From contig NZ_JABXYK010000006.1 of NCBI RefSeq assembly GCF_013378445.1, forward strand, positions 1-64,000: DNA of 64,000 nt, given 5' to 3'. A model generated the notes under the pieces. The model had not been told where the DNA came from and did not search any database. It saw only the letters and a list, made by a program, of their open reading frames with translations. This DNA is from Mycoplana rhizolycopersici (GTDB lineage Bacteria > Pseudomonadota > Alphaproteobacteria > Rhizobiales > Rhizobiaceae). Positions 20,607-29,533 of this stretch are shown piece by piece; position 1 is the stretch's first letter; every line of letters starts with the position of its first letter. Position numbers and translations under genes: made by a program.

Positions 20607-21280
20607 TCGCGAGCCCTTTCCGCGTTCGCGCGCAGAGTGTCGATTGTTTTTCGATAGGCGTCAACATGGCCGCCACCGAAGATGGCCGAGCCGGCGACAA
20701 AGACGTTGGCGCCGGCTGCGGCGGGACGTGCGATTGTGTCGATGGTGATGCCACCGTCCACCTGAAGCTCGATCGGACGGTCGCCGATCATCTTGCGCAC
20801 CCGGGCGATCTTCTCCTCCATCGCCGGGATGAACTTCTGCCCGCCGAAACCGGGGTTGACGGTCATGATCAGGATGAGGTCGAGCTTGTCCAGAAGATAA
20901 TCCAGCACCGCTTCGGGGGTGGCGGGGTTGAGCGAGACGCCCGCCTTCTTGCCGAGGGCCTTGATGGCCTGGATGGATCGGTCGAGGTGGGGACCGGCCT
21001 CGGCATGGACGGTAATGCTGTCGCACCCCGCCTTGGCGAAGGCTTCGAGATAGGGATCGGCGGGCGCGATCATCAGGTGGCAGTCGAAGAAGGCGTCCGT
21101 ATGCGGACGCAACGCCTTGATGACATCGGGTCCGAAGGAGATGTTCGGAACGAAATGCCCGTCCATGATGTCGAGGTGGATCCAGTCGGCGCCGGCTGCG
21201 ACGACGTCGCGCACTTCCTGGCCCAGCTTGGCATAGTCGGCGGCGAGGATGGAGGGGGCGATCCGGATGGGCGGCGTCAT
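20603..21280 (-). CDS. rpe: Ribulose-phosphate 3-epimerase
   Basis: Interconverts ribulose 5-phosphate and xylulose 5-phosphate in the pentose phosphate and Calvin pathways. The 225-residue TIM barrel shows [54 protein letters not shown] and VDGGI, carrying the catalytic aspartates and metal-binding histidines. First gene of a run with DUF2259, a membrane protein and purB. Confidence 0.97.
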   Translation of the reverse strand: MTPPIRIAPSILAADYAKLGQEVRDVVAAGADWIHLDIMDGHFVPNISFGPDVIKALRPHTDAFFDCHLMIAPADPYLEAFAKAGCDSITVHAEAGPHLDRSIQAIKALGKKAGVSLNPATPEAVLDYLLDKLDLILIMTVNPGFGGQKFIPAMEEKIARVRKMIGDRPIELQVDGGITIDTIARPAAAGANVFVAGSAIFGGGHVDAYRKTIDTLRANAERARD

Positions 21281-21362
21281 GTTCTGCTCCAGGCGTCAAG
21301 GCGTGATGGGTCAGGCGTGCCAATAGCACCGGCGGCAGCGGCGGACAACGCCGGATCGCCGT

Positions 21363-22370
21363 TCACGGTGTCGCGTCCCGCCATGCCGGCACCAAATCGC
21401 CGGCAGAAGGCGTTGCCGCATGGACGCCGCGTGCGATGGCGCGCGCCATCGTCGAGGCCGCGGTGGCGCACAGCGGCACGAAATCCTCCAGCGTCATGGC
21501 CTTGCCGCTTCGGCCCGTAGCGATTGCGAAGACGAGGTCGCCGTCGAGCGGGGTGTGCGCCGGCCAGAGCGCGCGCGCAAAGCCGTCATGGGCGGAAACG
21601 GCCATCCGCTTCGCCTCGGCCTTGGTGAGGACGGCGTCCGTGGCGATCACGGCGATGGTGGTGTTGTGCAGCCCGGATGCCGGGGTGTTCAGTTTCGTCC
21701 GGATCTGCCGGGCATCGTCCGAAAGCGCGGCCGGGAGACCGAGGCCGCCAAATTCGCTGTCTTCCTCCAGTGGCGCCGCCCAGAAATGCTGACCGGTGCC
21801 GACAGTTGCCGAGCCGAGCGCATTGACGGCGACGAGGGCACCGACGCTGACGCCGTTTCCGAGCACGGTCGAGGCCGAGCCGAGGCCACCCTTGAATGTG
21901 GCAGTCGTGGCTCCCGCGCCGGCGCCCGCCGTTCCGATCGTGAAATCTTCGGCGGCAGCCAGCGTGGCCGCATAACCGAGTTCTCGATAGGGTGGATAGC
22001 GACCCCAGTCCTTGTCGCCGCCGTTCGTCAGGTCGAAGAGGATGGCTGCGGGGACGATCGGGATGCGGAACGCGCCGACGGCGAAGCCGCGCCCCTGTTC
22101 GCGCAGGGCCGCCTGCACGCCGGAGGCAGCATCCAGCCCGAAGGCGGAGCCGCCGGACAGGCAGATGGCATCGATCGTCTGCACGGTGTTGTGGACGTCG
22201 AGCAGATCCGTCTCGCGCGTTCCCGGCGCTCCACCCAGCACCTGTACCGCGGCGACGGAGGGCTGCTCGCAGACGATCACCGTGACGCCGGATTTCAGTT
22301 TTTCGTCCGTGGCGTTGCCGACGGTGAGGCCCTTCACGTCGGTGATCAGGTTGCGCGGACCGGGTCGCAT
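21363..22370 (-). CDS. P1 family (S58, DmpA-like) aminopeptidase
   Basis: A 335-residue N-terminal-nucleophile-type hydrolase of family S58. Typical features are GPRNLITDVKGLTVGNA at the start, LSGGSAFGLDAASGV, and GGLGSAS around residues 161-167, where self-cleavage before the Ser (near 165) is expected by analogy with DmpA. It likely cleaves N-terminal residues from small peptides or amides. It starts one base after the stop of the periplasmic binding protein gene, so the pair is coupled; a peptide-related substrate for both is a reasonable inference. Confidence 0.88.
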   Translation of the reverse strand: MRPGPRNLITDVKGLTVGNATDEKLKSGVTVIVCEQPSVAAVQVLGGAPGTRETDLLDVHNTVQTIDAICLSGGSAFGLDAASGVQAALREQGRGFAVGAFRIPIVPAAILFDLTNGGDKDWGRYPPYRELGYAATLAAAEDFTIGTAGAGAGATTATFKGGLGSASTVLGNGVSVGALVAVNALGSATVGTGQHFWAAPLEEDSEFGGLGLPAALSDDARQIRTKLNTPASGLHNTTIAVIATDAVLTKAEAKRMAVSAHDGFARALWPAHTPLDGDLVFAIATGRSGKAMTLEDFVPLCATAASTMARAIARGVHAATPSAGDLVPAWRDATP

Positions 22371-22371
22371 C

Positions 22372-23448
22372 TCAGTTGCTCTCCATGACCGGCACGAAAT
22401 GGCTGCCCTTCCATTCCATCAGAAGATAGGGGTTCGTCCGCAGCTCATGGTCGGCGCCGAAACCGATCGTGCCGAGCACTGTGGGGAAGGTCTCGCTGGA
22501 AAGCGTCTCCATCAGCGGCACACCCGATCTTTCGGACGCTGTGGTGGCTTCCATGAGCAGCGTGACGGCCGCATGCGCAGGCAGGACGTAGCCTTCCGCG
22601 GCGATGTCGTCCGCCTTCATCTCGTCTGCAAGGGCTGCGGCTGCCTGCGTGGCGCCGTCGAGCGGCAGGACAATGGCCTGCGCACCCTCCTGCAAGGGCA
22701 CCGGTCCCTCAGCCGCCATCATCGCTTCGCCGCCAAGGAAGGTGAGGGGCAGCTTCTCGGCGCGCGAATCGCGCTGGATGATCGCCATGTCCCCCCGGTC
22801 GCCACCGACGAATATCCGGGTAGCGCCGGCCTTGGCCAGTCGGCGCACGAGTCCGATCTGCTGCTCCTGCGCGGGGCGATAGGTATCGACGAAGACCGGC
22901 TTCATGCCGTTTTCCTCGAGCTTGACGCGCACCGCCTCGACCAGTTCGCGGGCGTGGATCGTGCCGTCGTCGATCAGGGCGAAGGGTTCGGCGGCCCAAT
23001 GCGCGGTAATGATGTCGGCTGCGGCCTCGGCTTCCATCCCGGGTGCGGGGGCCAGCCGGAACAGCGGCCAGCCCTTCTTCAGCGCGTCCTCCATCAGCAC
23101 GCCCGAGCGGGCCGACAGCGTGAGCGCGGCCATGCCGGTTTCTGCCAGCGCGGGCAGGGCGGCCTGCAGGTCCTCAGTGCAAAGGAAACCGATCGCCGCC
23201 GTTGCCCCGGAAGCGCGAATGGTTGCCGCGATGCTCTCATCACCGTCCTCGGTGCATGCCTCGCCGATCTCTACCAGTTCTGCGCCGCCTGCCCGTGCGG
23301 CCAAGCGCGCGCCAGCGCGCACCTGGTCGCCGAGGATCGCAAGCGGTCCCTGGTCGGGCGCCACGACGGCGATCTTCGGGGCCGCGGCGGCGGCCTCGAA
23401 GGCGAGCGCCAGAATTGCGGCGGCGAGGGGTAGAAGGCGGCGTGGCAT
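22372..23448 (-). CDS. Periplasmic substrate-binding protein, branched-chain amino acid ABC type
   Basis: A 358-residue receptor-family ligand-binding protein with signal peptide MPRRLLPLAAAILALAFEAA and a mature start PKIAVVAPDQGPLAILGDQV typical of LivJ-like binding proteins. No permease or ATPase genes are adjacent, so it either serves a transporter encoded elsewhere or has another role. It is coupled to the P1 peptidase downstream. The start at 23448 gives the signal peptide directly; a longer frame to 23559 seems spurious. Confidence 0.82.
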   Translation of the reverse strand: MPRRLLPLAAAILALAFEAAAAAPKIAVVAPDQGPLAILGDQVRAGARLAARAGGAELVEIGEACTEDGDESIAATIRASGATAAIGFLCTEDLQAALPALAETGMAALTLSARSGVLMEDALKKGWPLFRLAPAPGMEAEAAADIITAHWAAEPFALIDDGTIHARELVEAVRVKLEENGMKPVFVDTYRPAQEQQIGLVRRLAKAGATRIFVGGDRGDMAIIQRDSRAEKLPLTFLGGEAMMAAEGPVPLQEGAQAIVLPLDGATQAAAALADEMKADDIAAEGYVLPAHAAVTLLMEATTASERSGVPLMETLSSETFPTVLGTIGFGADHELRTNPYLLMEWKGSHFVPVMESN

Positions 23449-23635
23449 GAGCGGGTCCGGGCGATCTGGCTGCAACTTCTGAAGGAATGAAGCGCCCCGG
23501 GGGCCGCAGGGGCGCGCGAGGGGCATGACGCAATCCGATGCCGTGCAGGCAAAAGACATTGGAAAACGCCAGCTTCGGGCTTACATATTTTTTTATTCTT
23601 TCCATGTATCCCCTTTTGCAACAAGGGAGTTTGTT

Positions 23636-24130
23636 GTGTTGGACCGACTGTTGCTGGATCCGCCGCTCTACCGCGATGCCATGAGCCGCTATGCGGGGCA
23701 CGTCCAGATCGTTACCACGGCATTCGAGGGCGAACGGCGCGGTGTGACGATTACCGCGGCCTGTTCGGTATCCGACAATCCGGCAATGGTGCTTGCCTGC
23801 CTGAACGTTTCCAATCCGCGCAATGAGATCTTCCGGCGCAGCGGCCATTTCGCGCTCAACGCGCTTGCCGCCGATCAGGTGGCGCTTGCCAACATCTTTT
23901 CCGGGCGCGACCCCTCCATTCCCGGCGACCGCTTCACCGAGGGGCAGTGGGGCGAACTCGTGACGGGCTCGCCGATCCTCAATGACGCGCTGGCGTCGTT
24001 CGACTGCCGCCTGACCGAGGTGAAGGTTATGGCGACCCACATGGTCCTGTTCGGCGAGGTTCTCGGCCTGACGCACGGGCCGCAAAAACCGGCCCTGATC
24101 TATATGGACCGCGACTACCGCTCGCTGTAA
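23636..24130 (+). CDS. Flavin reductase family (FMN-binding split barrel) protein
   Basis: A 164-residue protein with the flavin reductase-like motifs GVTITAACSVSDNPAMVLACL, split here as GVTITAACSVSDNP and AMVLACLNVS, then NEIFRRSGHFALNAL, and a closing GPQKPALIYMDRDYRSL. It would bind FMN or FAD and reduce it with NAD(P)H. The GTG at 23636 follows AAGGGAG at 6 bases; TTG at 23639 is the alternative. It begins after an AT-rich promoter-like patch (23583-23620) and lies 24 bases before the CoxD-like gene, so it probably opens the molybdoenzyme-maturation operon. Confidence 0.82.
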   Translation: MLDRLLLDPPLYRDAMSRYAGHVQIVTTAFEGERRGVTITAACSVSDNPAMVLACLNVSNPRNEIFRRSGHFALNALAADQVALANIFSGRDPSIPGDRFTEGQWGELVTGSPILNDALASFDCRLTEVKVMATHMVLFGEVLGLTHGPQKPALIYMDRDYRSL

Positions 24131-24154
24131 CTTTGCCTCCAAAGTGGAGGAAGC

Positions 24155-25084
24155 ATGGCAGCCCGTCAGAAGGGGAGCATTCCCCGATCGATCGAAGAGA
24201 CACAGGAAATGCTCGCCGCCGGCAACTACCTGGCCGGGCGGTCGCTTTCGACCGTTCTGTTCCTGTCGCTGAAGATGCAGCGACCGCTGTTCCTCGAAGG
24301 AGAGGCCGGCGTCGGCAAAACGGAAATCGCCAAGGTTCTCGCCAAGGCGCTGGACCGGCCGCTAATCCGGCTGCAGTGCTATGAGGGACTGGATATCGCT
24401 TCGGCGGTATACGAGTGGAACTATCCTGCACAGATGCTGGAAATCCGGCTTGCCGAGGCCGCGGGCACCACCGACCGCGAGCGCATCGAAGCCGACATTT
24501 TCTCCGACCGCTACCTCATCCGCCGTCCTGTCCTGCAGGCGCTGTCGTCGCCGGACGGGCGCGCGCCTGTGTTCCTGATCGACGAACTCGACCGCACCGA
24601 CGAGGCGTTCGAGGCTTTCTTGCTGGAGGTGCTTTCCGATTTCCAGGTGACGGTGCCGGAGTTGGGAACGATCCGGGCGGCGGAGCCGCCGATTGTCATC
24701 ATCACGACGAACCGCACGCGAGAGGTGCACGACGCGCTCAAGCGGCGCTGCCTTTACCATTGGGTCGACTATCCGAAGGCGGAGCAGGAACTGGAGATCA
24801 TCCGCCGCAAGGTGCCGGGCTGCAACGAGGCCCTGTCGCAGCAGATCGTCGCCTATGTCCAGAAGCTGCGCACGTTCGATCTGTTCAAGAATCCCGGTGT
24901 CGCGGAAACCATCGACTGGGCGACGGCTCTGACGGAGCTGGATCGCGCGGCACTCGACCCGGAGACGATTTCCGACACGCTCGGCACGCTTCTGAAATAT
25001 CAAGACGACATAGCCCGGATCGAGGGGGGCGAAGGGCGCAAGCTTCTGGACGAGGTCAAGTCCGAAGTTCGCGCGACGGGCTGA
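24155..25084 (+). CDS. MoxR/CoxD-type AAA+ ATPase
   Basis: A 309-residue AAA+ ATPase with Walker A GEAGVGKTE, Walker B VFLIDELDR, sensor-1 IITTNRTRE and the MoxR-like phrase LQCYEGLDIASAVYEWNYP. In carboxydotrophs CoxD is needed to mature the Mo-Cu site of CO dehydrogenase; MoxR ATPases in general work with VWA partners. The VWA gene follows after 2 bases, which supports a CoxD-CoxE pair. GTGGAGGAAGC precedes the ATG. Confidence 0.9.
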   Translation: MAARQKGSIPRSIEETQEMLAAGNYLAGRSLSTVLFLSLKMQRPLFLEGEAGVGKTEIAKVLAKALDRPLIRLQCYEGLDIASAVYEWNYPAQMLEIRLAEAAGTTDRERIEADIFSDRYLIRRPVLQALSSPDGRAPVFLIDELDRTDEAFEAFLLEVLSDFQVTVPELGTIRAAEPPIVIITTNRTREVHDALKRRCLYHWVDYPKAEQELEIIRRKVPGCNEALSQQIVAYVQKLRTFDLFKNPGVAETIDWATALTELDRAALDPETISDTLGTLLKYQDDIARIEGGEGRKLLDEVKSEVRATG

Positions 25085-25086
25085 CC

Positions 25087-26337
25087 ATGGATACGGGCGC
25101 CGCAGACGGGCTGGTCGTTCCGCCCATGCCTCCGGGCGACGGCAGGCTGGCCGACAACATCGTCCATTTCGCCCGCGCATTGCGCAAGGCCGGACTGCGC
25201 ATCGGCCCGGCGGCGGTCGCAGACGCCATTGCGGCTGTCCAGGCGATCGGCATCGGCGATCGCGACGAGTTCCATACCGCGCTTCACTGCACGCTGGTTA
25301 CCCGGCACGAGGACCAGGCGATCTTCGACGAGGCGTTCCGGCTGTTCTGGCGATCCCGTGATCTCGTGCAGAAGATGATCGCGATGATGTCGCCAGCCGT
25401 CCGCCGCGATGGCGGGACCGAAAAGAGGAAGGCGGGCGCCTCGCGCGTTGCCGACGCGTTGCTCGCCGCCCAGCGGGAGAGGGAGCGGCCGCGCGACGAG
25501 CCCGACGTGGAGGTCGATGCCCGCTTTACCGCATCCGGCCGCGAGCTCCTGCGGAAGACGGACTTTGCCCAGATGACGGCGGCGGAGCTGCGCGAGGCCA
25601 AACGTGCGATCGCAAATCTCAGCCTGCCGCTGGATGCGGTGCGCACGCGTCGTTACCGTCCGAGTACGGGGCGTGCGATGGTCGATCCCCGCGCGACGAT
25701 GCGACGGGCGATGCGCACCGGCGGAACCCTGATCCTGCCCCGCTACCGCGAGCCGAAGCTGGTGCATCCGCCGCTGGTGGTGCTCGCCGATATTTCAGGC
25801 TCGATGAGCCAGTACACCCGCATCTTCCTGCACTTCCTGCATGCGATTGCCGAAAGGCGGCGGCGCGTGCATGCCTTCCTCTTCGGCACCCGCCTGACCA
25901 ACGTTTCCCGGCAGATGCGCAACCGCGATCCCGACGAGGCGGTCGAGGATTGCACGCGCGCGGTGGAGGACTGGTCGGGAGGAACGCGGATCGGTGAGAC
26001 GCTGAAGGATTTCAACCGGTTGTGGTCGCGGCGCGTGCTGGGACAGGGGGCGATCGTGCTTCTCATCACCGACGGCCTGGAGCGCGAGGGCATAGAAACG
26101 CTTGAGGCGGAGATCGACAGGCTGCACCGTTCCTGCCGGCGGCTGATCTGGCTCAATCCGCTGCTCCGCTTCGAAGGCTTCGAGGCGCGGGCGCGCGGCG
26201 TGCGCGCCATGCTGCCGCATGTTGACGAACTGCGGGCGGTACACAATCTTGACTCGATGGCAGAACTTGTAGCGGCTTTGTCAGGCGAGGGTGGCGCGAA
26301 TGCCGATCCGCGCCGCTATCTTGCCGCGATGGAATGA
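25087..26337 (+). CDS. CoxE-type von Willebrand factor A domain protein
   Basis: A 416-residue cytoplasmic VWA protein. The C-terminal VWA domain has the metal-ion-dependent adhesion motif DISGSMS (about 235-241) and later GGTRIGETLKDFN and LLITDGLEREGIE. The N-terminal half matches the CoxE layout. It is the expected partner of the upstream AAA+ ATPase in activating a molybdoenzyme. Its stop codon overlaps the start of the XdhC N-terminal gene (ATGA). Confidence 0.9.
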   Translation: MDTGAADGLVVPPMPPGDGRLADNIVHFARALRKAGLRIGPAAVADAIAAVQAIGIGDRDEFHTALHCTLVTRHEDQAIFDEAFRLFWRSRDLVQKMIAMMSPAVRRDGGTEKRKAGASRVADALLAAQRERERPRDEPDVEVDARFTASGRELLRKTDFAQMTAAELREAKRAIANLSLPLDAVRTRRYRPSTGRAMVDPRATMRRAMRTGGTLILPRYREPKLVHPPLVVLADISGSMSQYTRIFLHFLHAIAERRRRVHAFLFGTRLTNVSRQMRNRDPDEAVEDCTRAVEDWSGGTRIGETLKDFNRLWSRRVLGQGAIVLLITDGLEREGIETLEAEIDRLHRSCRRLIWLNPLLRFEGFEARARGVRAMLPHVDELRAVHNLDSMAELVAALSGEGGANADPRRYLAAME

Positions 26338-26678
26338 CGGAGTTCGCAATGGGCGACGGGTTCGAAACGCTTGATCCGCTGATGGTGGCGGAGAGATGGA
26401 TGGACGAGGGGCGCGACGTCGCGATCGCGACCGTGATGGAAACCTGGGGCTCTGCCCCGCGCCCGACCGGCAGCCATCTGGTGATTGATGGCGAGGGCAA
26501 TTTCCACGGTTCGGTGTCGGGAGGCTGCGTTGAAGGCGCGGTCATAACCGAAGCGCTCGACGCGATCGTCAGCGGCGAGCCGAAGATGCTGGAATTCGGT
26601 GTTGCCGACGAGACGGCCTGGCGGGTCGGCCTTTCCTGCGGCGGGCGCATCCGCGTCTATGTGGAGCCGCTCGGCTGA
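26334..26678 (+). CDS. XdhC/CoxI N-terminal domain protein (first half of a split XdhC)
   Basis: A 114-residue protein comprising only the XdhC_CoxI domain: TVMETWGSAPRPTGSHLVID, then GSVSGGCVEGAV and LSCGGRIRVYVE. XdhC proteins bind molybdenum cofactor and promote its sulfuration before insertion into xanthine dehydrogenase-family enzymes. Here the Rossmann half is a separate gene, joined by a one-base TGATG overlap. A second ATG at 26349 is possible. Confidence 0.9.
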   Translation: MTEFAMGDGFETLDPLMVAERWMDEGRDVAIATVMETWGSAPRPTGSHLVIDGEGNFHGSVSGGCVEGAVITEALDAIVSGEPKMLEFGVADETAWRVGLSCGGRIRVYVEPLG

Positions 26679-27379
26679 TGGATCCGATTCTCCTGCGCAG
26701 GTTGAACGCCGAACGCCGTGCCCGACGGGCGGTCATCCACGTGACCGAACTCGAAGGCGGGCGCGACCGGATCGTACGCGAGGGCGACACCGTCGCAGGT
26801 CCGCTGGGTTCGGCGATCGATGCGGCGTTCCTGTCGGGAAAATCCGGCCTCGTCGAGGCGGAAGGTCGACATTTTTTCCTCAACGTCCATCTGCCGCCCG
26901 CTCGAATCGTCGTCATCGGCGCCGTGCACATCAGCCAGGCGCTGGCGGTCGTGGCGAAAGTCTCCGGCTATGACCTGTCCGTCATCGATCCACGCACGGC
27001 GTTTGCCACCGAGGAGCGCTTCGCCGGCGTCGACCTTGTCGCCGACTGGCCCGAGGATGTGCTGAAGGTTCGCCCGCTCGACCGCTACACGGCGCTAGTG
27101 GCGGTCACGCACGACCCGAAGATCGACGACTTTCCCTTGCGGCAGGCGCTGGAAAGCGGATGCTTCTACGTCGGCGCGCTGGGTAGTCGCAAGACGCATG
27201 CCAGGCGCATGGAGCGGCTGCTTGCTGCGGGCGTGCCGCAAGCAATGCTGGAGCGCATAAGCGCGCCGATCGGGCTCGATATCGGTGCGGCCAGCCCCGC
27301 AGAAATCGCCGTGGCGATCATGGCGGAGATCATCCAGGCGTTTCGCAGGCGCAACTTGCGCGCGGAGGAGAGGCCATGA
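26678..27379 (+). CDS. XdhC Rossmann domain protein (second half of a split XdhC)
   Basis: A 233-residue protein with the XdhC C-terminal Rossmann-like domain: RIVVIGAVHISQALAVVAK, then VAVTHDPKIDDFPLRQALE, YVGALGSRKTHARRMERL and ISAPIGLDIGAASPAEIAV. In most bacteria these residues are fused to the XdhC_CoxI domain, so this and the preceding gene would act together. Overlaps on both sides (TGATG upstream, ATGA downstream) indicate a tightly coupled operon. Confidence 0.9.
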   Translation: MDPILLRRLNAERRARRAVIHVTELEGGRDRIVREGDTVAGPLGSAIDAAFLSGKSGLVEAEGRHFFLNVHLPPARIVVIGAVHISQALAVVAKVSGYDLSVIDPRTAFATEERFAGVDLVADWPEDVLKVRPLDRYTALVAVTHDPKIDDFPLRQALESGCFYVGALGSRKTHARRMERLLAAGVPQAMLERISAPIGLDIGAASPAEIAVAIMAEIIQAFRRRNLRAEERP

Positions 27380-29007
27380 TTTTCGGCGACGTGCCCGCAG
27401 GCTACGCCGCCGGCGCAATTCTGGCGCACGGCATAAGAGCCGAAGCGGTCTCGTTGTCCAAAGGGCATCGCCTTTCCGAGGACGACTGTCGGCGTCTGGT
27501 CGGGGCCGGCGTCCAGACCGTCATCGCGGTGCGGCTGGAGCCGGGCGATCTCGATGAGGACGCGGCGGCGAGGCGCCTCGCCGAAGCCATCGGAACGGAT
27601 CATATGCGGCTGAGCGCTGCTGCAACGGGTCGCGTCAATCTTCACGCCGCAGTCGACGGGCTGTTCCTGGTCGATCGTATGGCGATCGACCGCTTCAATC
27701 GGATCAATCCCGCCATCACGCTCGCGACACTGCCGGATCATGCGTCCGTCCGGCCAGGCGACATGGTGGCGACGATCAAGATCATTCCGCTGGCGGTGCC
27801 GCAAGATATCGTGGAGCGCGCCGCGGGCGTCCTGGCAGGCGCCGAGGCGTTGCTCGTCCGTCCCTTCCGTCCGCATCGCGTCGGGCTGGTGGCGACCGTC
27901 CTGCCGAACCTGAAGACGTCCGTGATGGACAAGACACGGCTGCTGCTGGAAAGCCGTCTTTCACCTTCCGGTAGCCGGCTAAGCGGTGAGGTGCGGGTGA
28001 GGCATGAGGCGGGCGCCCTTGCGGATGCTCTGGTCGAGGTGGCGCAGCGCGACGAACTTGTCATCGTCTTCGGCGCCTCGGCTGTTTCGGATCGCGACGA
28101 CGTCATTCCGGCGGCAATCCGGCGGTCGGGCGGGCGTGTCGAGCACGTCGGCATGCCGGTCGATCCGGGCAATCTGCTGGTGCTCGGATATATCGGTGAA
28201 ACGCCGGTGATCGGGGCACCGGGGTGCGCGCGCAGTCCGAAGGAGAACGGTTTCGACTGGGTGCTGGCACGCATCCTGGCTGGAGAGAAACCCGACCGGA
28301 ACGTGCTGACGGGTATGGGCGTCGGCGGCCTCCTTGCCGAAATCCCGTCCCGGCCCCGGCCGCGCGAAGCCAGGGTAGGGAGCCGGCCGGTCGGAGAGCA
28401 TGCCGGCCGGATCGCAATTCTCGTCCTTGCTGCGGGGCAGGCCCGGCGGATGGGCTCTTCGGGCAAGCACAAGCTGCTTGCGGAATTCGACGGCATGCCG
28501 CTCGTGCGCAGATCGGCCGATGCAGCCCTTGCGGCCGGTGCGGAGCGCGTGATCGTCGTGACCGGCCACCGTGCGCAGGAGGTGGAGGCTGCGATTTCCG
28601 GCCTGCCGGTCGGGATCGTCCGCAATGCGCTCTACGAAGACGGAATGTCGACTTCGCTCAATGCGGGGCTCGCAGCCGTGGAGGCGGAGTGCGGCGCCGT
28701 CCTGGTGCATCTGGCGGACATGCCGCGGGTCTCGTCTGAGGACCTGCGCCTGTTGCTGGCGGCCTTCCGAAAAGCCGGCGGAAACGTCATCGTCCGCGCC
28801 GTATCGGGCGGCATGCGTGGCAATCCGGTGATCCTGCCGCGTTCCACATTTGCGGCGATCCGAAACCTTTCCGGCGATGTCGGCGCCCGCCAGATCATCG
28901 AGACGTCCGGCCTTCCCGTCATCGACGTCGAGATCGGTCCGGCGGCGCATTTCGACGTGGACACGCCCGAAGCGGTGGCGGAGGCCGGCGGCGTGTTGCG
29001 CGACTGA
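27376..29007 (+). CDS. Fusion of a MoeA-like molybdopterin-binding domain and a MocA-like nucleotidyltransferase domain
   Basis: A 543-residue two-domain protein. Residues 1 to about 340 resemble the molybdopterin-binding fold of MoeA/MogA (GDMVATIKIIPLAVPQDIV, VIVFGASAVSDRDDVIPAAI). Residues from about 350 are a MobA/MocA-like transferase with LAAGQARRMGSSGKHKLLAE and VHLADMPRVSSEDL. MocA moves CMP onto molybdopterin to form the cytosine dinucleotide cofactor used by xanthine dehydrogenase/CO dehydrogenase-type enzymes. The fusion fits a last step of cofactor tailoring after the CoxDE and XdhC genes. CTP specificity is inferred. Confidence 0.85.
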   Translation: MIFGDVPAGYAAGAILAHGIRAEAVSLSKGHRLSEDDCRRLVGAGVQTVIAVRLEPGDLDEDAAARRLAEAIGTDHMRLSAAATGRVNLHAAVDGLFLVDRMAIDRFNRINPAITLATLPDHASVRPGDMVATIKIIPLAVPQDIVERAAGVLAGAEALLVRPFRPHRVGLVATVLPNLKTSVMDKTRLLLESRLSPSGSRLSGEVRVRHEAGALADALVEVAQRDELVIVFGASAVSDRDDVIPAAIRRSGGRVEHVGMPVDPGNLLVLGYIGETPVIGAPGCARSPKENGFDWVLARILAGEKPDRNVLTGMGVGGLLAEIPSRPRPREARVGSRPVGEHAGRIAILVLAAGQARRMGSSGKHKLLAEFDGMPLVRRSADAALAAGAERVIVVTGHRAQEVEAAISGLPVGIVRNALYEDGMSTSLNAGLAAVEAECGAVLVHLADMPRVSSEDLRLLLAAFRKAGGNVIVRAVSGGMRGNPVILPRSTFAAIRNLSGDVGARQIIETSGLPVIDVEIGPAAHFDVDTPEAVAEAGGVLRD

Positions 29008-29136
29008 GCGGAAGACATACGCTTTGATCTGGATTTTCGCCAAAAATATGCGCAGGTTCAAAGCCTTGCCCTTTGGAGCGATTGGGCGAGGGCGCGGTCC
29101 CACCGCGCAGCGAAGGAACGGGCGGAGGTGCTGGGC

Positions 29137-29469
29137 ATGGATAACGATGCGATCGAGGAGATGTTCCAGTCGCTGGGGCCGGTCACGATCAAGCGTATGT
29201 TCGGCGGCAAGGGCATCTATGTCGGCGAACTGATCGTCGCCCTCGAGGTAGACGGCGAAGTGCTCCTGAAGGCCGACGAGGTGACGATTCCCGAATTCGA
29301 GCTCTCCGGCAGTCGCCAGTGGGTCTATTCGGGCAAGAAGACGGGCGCGCCGCTGAGGATGCCCTATTGGAGCATCCCGGAGGATGCCTTCGACGACCCG
29401 GACCTGATGGCGGAATGGGTGCGTCTGGCGCTCGATGCAGCACTGAGGGCCAATCCGGACAAGCGCTGA
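29137..29469 (+). CDS. TfoX/Sxy N-terminal domain protein
   Basis: A 110-residue protein with only the TfoX N-terminal domain (MFQSLGPVTIKRMFGGKGIY, then EVLLKADEV). In gamma-proteobacteria the domain belongs to the competence activator Sxy, but short stand-alone copies in rhizobia have no known role. The ATG at 29137 has GGAGG at 8 bases. It is separated from the molybdenum operon by 129 bases and is convergent with the NUDIX gene. Confidence 0.85.
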   Translation: MDNDAIEEMFQSLGPVTIKRMFGGKGIYVGELIVALEVDGEVLLKADEVTIPEFELSGSRQWVYSGKKTGAPLRMPYWSIPEDAFDDPDLMAEWVRLALDAALRANPDKR

Positions 29470-29533
29470 CGTGCCGCCTGACGGGGGCTTTCGGTAGCGG
29501 GAAGCGAACTGTCTCGCACCCCGACACCGGGTA

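Noticed and set aside
23583-23620. The AT-rich patch before the flavin reductase as a foreign insertion
   Set aside because: Only about 40 bases long and well placed as a promoter region; no repeats or target-site duplications.
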